Shown in pieces: positions 58,736 through 64,000 of a stretch of DNA of 64,000 bases. The stretch lies in contig NZ_FSRM01000002.1 in the NCBI RefSeq assembly GCF_900141745.1, positions 496,001-560,000 on the forward strand, read 5' to 3'. Below the pieces are notes generated by a model that saw only the letters and a list, made by a program, of their open reading frames with translations, was not told where the DNA came from and did not search any database. Numbering within the stretch: position 1 is the stretch's first letter; every line of letters begins with the position of its first letter. Source of the DNA: Paraburkholderia phenazinium. GTDB taxonomy: Bacteria; Pseudomonadota; Gammaproteobacteria; Burkholderiales; Burkholderiaceae. The position numbers were made by a program, and so were the translations under genes.

Positions 58736-58766
58736 TTGACCTTCCCATCATGGGAAGGTGAATACT
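58736..58766 (+). promoter_or_regulatory. CueR/MerR-type promoter of the copper ATPase gene
   Basis: TTGACC (-35) and AATACT (-10) are separated by 19 bases, the over-long spacing typical of MerR-family-regulated promoters. Inside lies a perfect palindrome with arms ACCTTCCCAT and ATGGGAAGGT around one base (58739-58759). It ends 40 bases before the copA ATG. Confidence 0.88.
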
Positions 58767-58806
58767 GGGACTCATGATGCGGCCACATGCCGCCCGAGCC
58801 CAAACC

Positions 58807-61179
58807 ATGACTGATCTTTCCATTCCCGAAGCCGCGACGCAGGCCAGCGCAGAACTCGAAATCAGCGGCATGACCTGCGCTTCGTGCTCGGCGCGGGTCG
58901 AAAAGGCGCTGGCTAAAGTGCCAGGCGTCGCGAGCGTGTCGGTCAATCTTGCGACTGAAAAGGCGACCGTCAATCTGAGCGATGCGGCCACCGGCGTCGA
59001 TGCGCTCATTGCCGCGGTGACCAAGGCCGGCTATCAGGCGACACCGATTGTCGAAGAAGCCGCGGCGGCCGCGGCAACTTCCAGCGCACACCGCGCCGAG
59101 GACCGAACCCGCCGCGAACTCGTAGCCGTCGTGATCTCCGCGCTGCTGACGCTGCCGCTCGTCTTGCCGATGATCGGCGAAGGATTCGGCGGCAGCTTCG
59201 CACCGCACGGCATCGGCGCGATGGTGCCCCCATGGCTACAGTTCGCGCTCGCCACGGTCGTCCAGTTTGCGTTCGGCGCGCGGTTTTACCGGGCTGCGTA
59301 CCGTGCAGTGCGGGCCGGCGCGGGAAATATGGACCTGCTGGTTGCGCTCGGCACGTCGGCGGCGTACGGCATCAGCGTCTACGAACTGGTCGCCCATCCG
59401 GGCAGCGCGGCACATCTCTACTTCGAGGCCTCGGCGGTCGTGATTACGCTCGTGCGCTTCGGCAAGTGGCTGGAAGCGCGCGCCAAGCGTCAAACTACCG
59501 ACGCGATCCGCGCGTTGAACGCGTTGCGGCCCGAGCGAGCACGCATCCGCGTCGGCGAGAAGGAACATGAGTTGCCGCTGGCGCAGGTGCGGGTCGGCAT
59601 GATCGTCGTCGTGCGACCCGGCGAACGGGTGCCGGTCGATGGCGCGGTGTTCGAAGGCCGGACTCACATTGACGAATCGCTGATTACCGGTGAGAGCCTG
59701 CCCGTGCCGAAGCAGCCGGACGACCCGGTCACGGCCGGCTCGATCAACGGCGAGGGCGCGATCACCATCACGACGAAGGCGATCGGCGCGGAGACCACGC
59801 TGGCGCGGATCATTCGCCTCGTCGAAACGGCGCAGGCCGAAAAGGCGCCGATCCAGCGGCTGGTGGATCGGGTAAGCGAGATTTTCGTACCTGCGATTCT
59901 GGTAATTGCGTTGCTCACGCTAGTCGGCTGGCTGATCGCCGGCGCGGGCGTCGAAACTGCGATCCTCAACGCGGTCGCCGTGCTGGTGATTGCCTGCCCG
60001 TGCGCGCTGGGCCTGGCGACGCCCGCAGCGATCATGGCGGGCACCGGTGTAGCTGCGCGCCACGGAGTGCTGATCAAGGACGCCGAAGCGCTGGAAATCG
60101 CGCATCGAGTGAACCTCGTCGCGTTCGACAAGACCGGAACCTTGACCGTGGGACAACCGTCGCTGACGGCGTTCGAGCCGATCGGCACGGCGCGCGACGA
60201 GGCGCTCGCATTGGCGGCGGCCGTGCAGCGGGATAGCGATCATCCGCTTGCGCGGGCAGTGGTCAAGGCTTATGAAGACACGCGCCGCGAGGATGCCGCG
60301 TCCGGCCACGCCCTTGCGGCCGTGGCCTCCGGGGCGAACTCCGAAGCGACCTCTTCCAGCCGCTCCCTCCTTGGAGCATCCTCCAAGGCGCGCGCTGTGC
60401 CGGGACGTGGCGTCGAAGCCGAGATCGACGGCCGGATTATCGCGATCGGCAGCAGCCGCTGGCTCAAGGAACTGGGCATCGTGCTGACACCCGAACTCGC
60501 CGCCCGCGCCCAACAACTTGAACACGCAGGCAACACTGTCTCGTGGCTGATGAGCTACGCGGACCATGCGAACAGTGAAGACGCCAACGCCGCGCCCGCA
60601 CAAGCGCTTGCCTTGCTCGCCTTTGGCGACACCATCAAGCCGAGTGCACGCGCGGCGATCGAACGCCTCAAGCAAATGGGTATCCGTAGCGTGCTCCTGA
60701 CCGGCGACAACGAGGGCAGCGCGGCCAGCGTCGCGGCGGCGCTCGGTATCGACGAATTCCACGCCCACGTGTTGCCCGAGGATAAAGCGCGTGTGATCCG
60801 CGATCTGAAGATCCGCACCGCCGGCATAGTCGCGATGGCAGGCGACGGCATCAATGACGCCCCGGCCCTCGCGGCCGCGGACCTCGGCATTGCCATGGCG
60901 ACCGGCACAGACGTCGCCATGCATGCCGCGAGTATCACGCTGATGCGCGGTGACCCCGCACTCGTCGCCGACGCAATCGACATCTCGCGCCGCACCTGGC
61001 GCAAGATTCAGCAGAACCTGTTCTGGGCGTTCGTCTATAACCTGATCGGCATTCCGCTTGCCGCGTTCGGCTTGCTGAACCCCATGCTGGCAGGCGCGGC
61101 GATGGCGTTTTCAAGCGTGAGCGTCGTGACCAATGCGCTGTTGTTGCGAACCTGGCGCGGCGCAAAGACGACTACTTGA
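58807..61179 (+). CDS. copA: Copper-exporting P1B-type ATPase
   Basis: 790 residues from the ATG at 58807. Exports Cu(I) from the cytoplasm. One N-terminal heavy-metal domain has GMTCASC (C24, C27). The transport motif [10 protein letters not shown] lies near residue 396; the actuator motif ITGES, phosphorylation motif DKTGT (about 441) and hinge [10 protein letters not shown] (about 679) are present, with eight membrane segments implied. An Ala/Ser-rich insert of about 25-30 residues occurs in the nucleotide-binding domain before the [10 protein letters not shown] segment. The upstream promoter has a CueR box, but no cueR gene is adjacent. Its stop overlaps the convergent hipA gene by 8 bases. 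Confidence 0.96.
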   Translation: MTDLSIPEAATQASAELEISGMTCASCSARVEKALAKVPGVASVSVNLATEKATVNLSDAATGVDALIAAVTKAGYQATPIVEEAAAAAATSSAHRAEDRTRRELVAVVISALLTLPLVLPMIGEGFGGSFAPHGIGAMVPPWLQFALATVVQFAFGARFYRAAYRAVRAGAGNMDLLVALGTSAAYGISVYELVAHPGSAAHLYFEASAVVITLVRFGKWLEARAKRQTTDAIRALNALRPERARIRVGEKEHELPLAQVRVGMIVVVRPGERVPVDGAVFEGRTHIDESLITGESLPVPKQPDDPVTAGSINGEGAITITTKAIGAETTLARIIRLVETAQAEKAPIQRLVDRVSEIFVPAILVIALLTLVGWLIAGAGVETAILNAVAVLVIACPCALGLATPAAIMAGTGVAARHGVLIKDAEALEIAHRVNLVAFDKTGTLTVGQPSLTAFEPIGTARDEALALAAAVQRDSDHPLARAVVKAYEDTRREDAASGHALAAVASGANSEATSSSRSLLGASSKARAVPGRGVEAEIDGRIIAIGSSRWLKELGIVLTPELAARAQQLEHAGNTVSWLMSYADHANSEDANAAPAQALALLAFGDTIKPSARAAIERLKQMGIRSVLLTGDNEGSAASVAAALGIDEFHAHVLPEDKARVIRDLKIRTAGIVAMAGDGINDAPALAAADLGIAMATGTDVAMHAASITLMRGDPALVADAIDISRRTWRKIQQNLFWAFVYNLIGIPLAAFGLLNPMLAGAAMAFSSVSVVTNALLLRTWRGAKTTT

Positions 61180-62479
61180 TGTGCGCGAGCCCTATGTCTT
61201 TAGGGTTGCGGAAAGCGCTCGCCACCTTGTCGCATTCACTTTGCGGCACGCCATATTCGTCGAACCAGGTTCGCCACTCACGCACGACGCTCGCGATCTC
61301 ATTGATGTATGCCACAGCGTCGCCGGCCAGGATACCGAACTGGCCGGCAGCAGAAAGCGCGTTCTCGAGCGTAGCGAGCCGGCCTTTCTGGCCGACGCCA
61401 AGAACCAGATATCGTTGTGTGGCGACCTGAGGTTTCGGCACTACGTCGTACAGGTCACTCAAGCGCCACCCGTTCCTTGCACCGTCCCAAACGAATGCAT
61501 GGTTGCGCAAATGATCGTCGTCATTCGACACGAGCACATTGAACACCATCCGCTTGAAAAGCTCGACCTTATCGAGCGCAACAAATCCGCTCGCACCATG
61601 ATTGTTCAGAACCTCGGCGAGATCGGCGTACCGCGCCACCGCTGTATCGCTCTCGTGCAGCCTTAACATCGTCAACGCGCTGACCATATGACGGCGTGCG
61701 AACCCGCCTGTTGCTAACGGTAACCGGTCGAAGCGTTCGATCAGCATCACATCGCGCCCATCGGCAAGCCGCACGTGCGCGAGATCCGGCACGCGCAGGC
61801 CGCATTGACGCGCGAGTTGCAATGTTGCCTTCTCGATCAGCGGCACGTTGAACCCGTCATTGATTGCCGGGAACTTGGCCACCCACTGCCGCGCCTTGTC
61901 GAGCACGACGGCTTTAGGCCGCGCGCCACCAAATGTTGCGCCAACCGTAAAGTACACGTCGAGATTGCGCGGTACAGGTCTGCCCTCCTGAATCATCGCG
62001 GACGCATCGAGCAGATACTTCAGGTCTTTCGCGTCGGGCAGTTTGCCGATTTGCGCTGCGGCCGTTGGCGAGTCTCGAAAGTCGAGCGCTCCTGTTCTGT
62101 GCGGGCCTGCGTGGGCCAGGTAGTCAGTCTCAGGCAGCGAATTCGGTTCGGCGTCGAGACTGTTTTCGATTACGCGCCGTCCCCACGAGTCGGGTGCGGC
62201 GTCCCTTATGGCGCCGAAGAGAGCGAGCCCCGCCGGCGGTTCGAACGTGACAGGCTTACCTGTTCGGTTCGCTTCGGCCAGCGCCAGGCTTTCAGGGTCG
62301 ACGGCAATCGCGTTTTTGCGCTCCCGGTATCGGTTTCCATATACGAAAGTTGAACGCACGGGCCTGATACCCTGCTCATAGATGGTAAGCAGGCCGGCGG
62401 GAACGGCCCCACTCTCGCCGTCGAGACAGATGAAGACAGTTTTCGTCCAGTCCGTTACTTCAGAAGTCGTACGGATCAT
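61172..62479 (-). CDS. hipA: HipA-family kinase toxin
   Basis: 435 residues. HipA proteins are serine/threonine kinases; E. coli HipA phosphorylates glutamyl-tRNA synthetase and causes growth arrest. Visible are the HipA N-terminal subdomain ([27 protein letters not shown]), the ATP-binding loop ([18 protein letters not shown]), a KFPAINDG segment, [30 protein letters not shown], the catalytic [16 protein letters not shown] motif and the metal-binding LSDLYDVVP. It starts within the last codons of the antitoxin gene (20-base overlap), so translation is coupled. Stop overlaps copA tail-to-tail. Confidence 0.92.
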   Translation of the reverse strand: MIRTTSEVTDWTKTVFICLDGESGAVPAGLLTIYEQGIRPVRSTFVYGNRYRERKNAIAVDPESLALAEANRTGKPVTFEPPAGLALFGAIRDAAPDSWGRRVIENSLDAEPNSLPETDYLAHAGPHRTGALDFRDSPTAAAQIGKLPDAKDLKYLLDASAMIQEGRPVPRNLDVYFTVGATFGGARPKAVVLDKARQWVAKFPAINDGFNVPLIEKATLQLARQCGLRVPDLAHVRLADGRDVMLIERFDRLPLATGGFARRHMVSALTMLRLHESDTAVARYADLAEVLNNHGASGFVALDKVELFKRMVFNVLVSNDDDHLRNHAFVWDGARNGWRLSDLYDVVPKPQVATQRYLVLGVGQKGRLATLENALSAAGQFGILAGDAVAYINEIASVVREWRTWFDEYGVPQSECDKVASAFRNPKDIGLAHIK

Positions 62480-62801
62480 CCTTTACCTTGCTCCTGCGAG
62501 GCCGCTTGCGCGCCTCGGCCTTTCGTTTCGACTCCCCTACGACGTCGGCTTGCGGAAGCGACAAGGGCTCAAGCAGCCCAAGCAAGCCGGCTCGTTCCAA
62601 GGCCTGAAGCCACGCCAGAAAATTGACCGACACGTCACCTCTCTCTATTCGCATCAGCGTGCTCGGACTGATGCTGGCCCTCTCTGAAAAGTCCTGTCGA
62701 CTCATGTTCCGGGCAATACGAGCCGCGGAGATTGCCGAACCTAGCGCTTCGGAGCGGCGTCTCAAGTCCGGGGAGACAAATTCCTTGTTCTGGCGTCGCA
62801 T
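62460..62801 (-). CDS. hipB: HipB-like XRE-family antitoxin
   Basis: 113 residues from the ATG at 62801 (MRRQNKEFVSP); an earlier in-frame ATG would place the start inside the repeated operator boxes and is less likely. A helix-turn-helix domain is clear: LGSAISAARIARNMSRQDFSERASISPSTLMRIERGDVSVNFLAWLQALERAG. A basic C-terminal tail follows. It should neutralise HipA and repress the operon; four operator-like boxes lie upstream. Confidence 0.92.
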   Translation of the reverse strand: MRRQNKEFVSPDLRRRSEALGSAISAARIARNMSRQDFSERASISPSTLMRIERGDVSVNFLAWLQALERAGLLGLLEPLSLPQADVVGESKRKAEARKRPRRSKVKDDPYDF

Positions 62802-63132
62802 AGGTCTATGTTGACAAATTAGGCGGGTTATTTGACCAACATAGACCAAATTTTACAGTTAATCAAGTTTCCAGCCCAAACAGAATTGGTCTATCCTGAC
62901 TAAATATAGGCCTTATTTTGTCAACATAGACTAAATCACTCCTCCAAAATCGTCGGGGCTGGGCTTTTCATCTGCGCCCGCAGCTTGCGCTGTCCAGAGT
63001 TGTATCCCTCCCCGCTGCAAACGTTTTCGACCTCAAGAAATCACCTGATCTGCCGTAAAAAGAGCAAGGGCGCACTTTGTATCGGCGCACGGCTGCGCTC
63101 TATTCCTCTCATCTTCTTACCCGCAGAAACCC
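62802..63132. other. Divergent region between hipBA and the chemoreceptor gene
   Basis: 331 bases without a gene. The first 140 bases hold the four operator-like boxes of hipBA and are AT-rich. The rest should contain the promoter for the rightward chemoreceptor gene; I cannot identify boxes with confidence. Confidence 0.65.
62803..62932. promoter_or_regulatory. Four operator-like boxes upstream of hipB
   Basis: Related 11-base boxes occur at 62803-62813 (GGTCTATGTTG), 62837-62847 (CAACATAGACC, inverted), 62888-62898 (GGTCTATCCTG) and 62922-62932 (CAACATAGACT, inverted). They form two inverted pairs with centre-to-centre spacing of 34 bases each. Box 1 touches the antitoxin start codon. The arrangement resembles the multiple HipB operators known upstream of E. 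coli hipBA, but the sequences differ. Confidence 0.85.
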
Positions 63133-64000
63133 ATGGAACTACTCTCTTTGCGTCGCGCCAGCGTCGGGGCCAGGCTCGCCATGCTTTCGTGCACGCTGGT
63201 CGCGCTGATCTTTGCCGCGTTCACGTGGGCGCTGACCCGCTCGGCCGGCGAACAGGTGAGCGAGCAGGTGCTGGCCCGTATTGCCGAGAAAGACCGCTCG
63301 ATCGCCGCAATGATCGCCCTGTTCAACCAGGGTCTGTCAGCCGAAGTTGGCCGTTCGATGACACTATTCGCCAGTCTGCTGCCGGCCACGTACACGCTCG
63401 ACGAATCGCAGAAAGTCGACATCAACGGCGTCGCGACACCCACCATTAAAGCCGGCGACAAAGTCCTCAATATGGACTTCTCGATCCCCGACCAATTCCT
63501 GCAAAGCAGCGGCGCCATCGCCACCGTATTCGCGCGCACCGGCGACGACTTCGTGCGCGTCACCACGTCGCTGAAGAAGCAGGACGGCAGCCGGGCCATC
63601 GGCACGCTGCTCGACCGTAAAGGCCCGGCCTACGGTCTGATCGTTGCAGGCAGAACCTTCACCGGTCTCGCCACGCTGTTCGGCAAGCGTTACATCACGC
63701 AGTACCGGCCCATCACGGACGCCAGCGGCAAGGTGATCGGCGCGTTCTTCGTCGGCGTGGACGTGGGCGCGCAGATCCAGTCGGTTCAAGACGGCATCCG
63801 TCAGCTCAAGATCGGCGACAGCGGCTATTACTTCGTGCTCGACGCGTCGAACGGTGCGGACCGCGGCAAGTTACTCGTGCATCCGGCCGCCGCCGGCCAG
63901 CTCGCCGACGACACCACCGCACCGTACAAGCAGATGCTCGACATGCAGCAAGGCCAGCTCGAATACCGCTCGGCCGACGCGACACTCGGCGAGAGCTCGG
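63133..64000 (+). CDS. Methyl-accepting chemotaxis protein (partial, N-terminal part)
   Basis: 289 residues are visible before the window ends. An N-terminal helix (ARLAMLSCTLVALIFAAFTWALT) leads into a periplasmic Cache-type sensor: MIALFNQGLSAEVGRSMTLFASLL, then KRYITQYRPITDASGKVIGAFFVGVDVG and SGYYFVLDASNGADRGKLLVHP. That is the Cache3-Cache2 arrangement of chemoreceptors. The HAMP and signalling domains should lie beyond the window; without them a sensor kinase or diguanylate cyclase is also possible. The frame is open to the edge, so it is cut, not broken. Confidence 0.8.
   Translation, partial: MELLSLRRASVGARLAMLSCTLVALIFAAFTWALTRSAGEQVSEQVLARIAEKDRSIAAMIALFNQGLSAEVGRSMTLFASLLPATYTLDESQKVDINGVATPTIKAGDKVLNMDFSIPDQFLQSSGAIATVFARTGDDFVRVTTSLKKQDGSRAIGTLLDRKGPAYGLIVAGRTFTGLATLFGKRYITQYRPITDASGKVIGAFFVGVDVGAQIQSVQDGIRQLKIGDSGYYFVLDASNGADRGKLLVHPAAAGQLADDTTAPYKQMLDMQQGQLEYRSADATLGESS

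Overview
The window is GC-rich, densely coded DNA from a betaproteobacterium, most likely a Paraburkholderia or Burkholderia. Pointers are the trpF-truA-fimV-asd-leuBDC-gltA-sdhEBADC-mdh gene order, the codon usage and protein sequences, and the mix of central-metabolism and accessory genes. The genus is inferred from gene order and protein character; no database search was run. I saw no tRNA, rRNA, prophage, insertion sequence or CRISPR array.

Region 1 (1-24.4 kb) is a conserved metabolic block. Leftward genes: trpF (cut by the window edge), truA, a FimV-like protein, asd, the leucine operon leuC-leuD-leuB, gltA, sdhE, and succinate dehydrogenase sdhC-D-A-B, with a GntR/UTRA regulator upstream of sdhC. 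Rightward from the divergent promoter region: mdh, a CitE-like lyase, a PrpC-type citrate/2-methylcitrate synthase, a small secreted MliC-like protein, a PrpD-family dehydratase and aconitase AcnA, closed by a strong terminator. An 18-bp perfect palindrome just upstream of the GntR gene is a good candidate operator for TCA-cycle control.

Region 2 (24.4-52.0 kb) is the accessory part and the most interesting. A giant trimeric autotransporter adhesin (about 2437 aa) is transcribed leftward, divergent from a rightward Tad/Flp-type pilus operon (pilin, TadG/TadE-like proteins, a second mini-pilin, CpaB, CpaC secretin, an FHA-TadA ATPase fusion, TadB, TadC, a DUF192 protein, another TadE-like protein, and a lytic transglycosylase). 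Each side carries a related set of genes: a BvgA/NarL-like response regulator, an Hpt-domain phosphotransfer protein, and an OmpA-domain lipoprotein with a shared N-terminal domain. On the left side the Hpt domain is fused to a degenerate, probably inactive, membrane histidine kinase. A GAAATTTC palindrome occurs upstream of the left response regulator and twice between the adhesin and the pilus operon. This suggests a phosphorelay-controlled adhesion system built from duplicated modules.

Region 3 (52.2-64.0 kb) is ordinary accessory chromosome: a very large DUF748/AsmA-like envelope protein with an OmpA-like C-terminus, a DUF1254 lipoprotein, a PaiB-like FMN-binding protein, a copper-exporting P-type ATPase behind a CueR-type promoter, a HipBA-type toxin-antitoxin pair with four operator-like boxes, and the start of a Cache-domain chemoreceptor cut by the window end.
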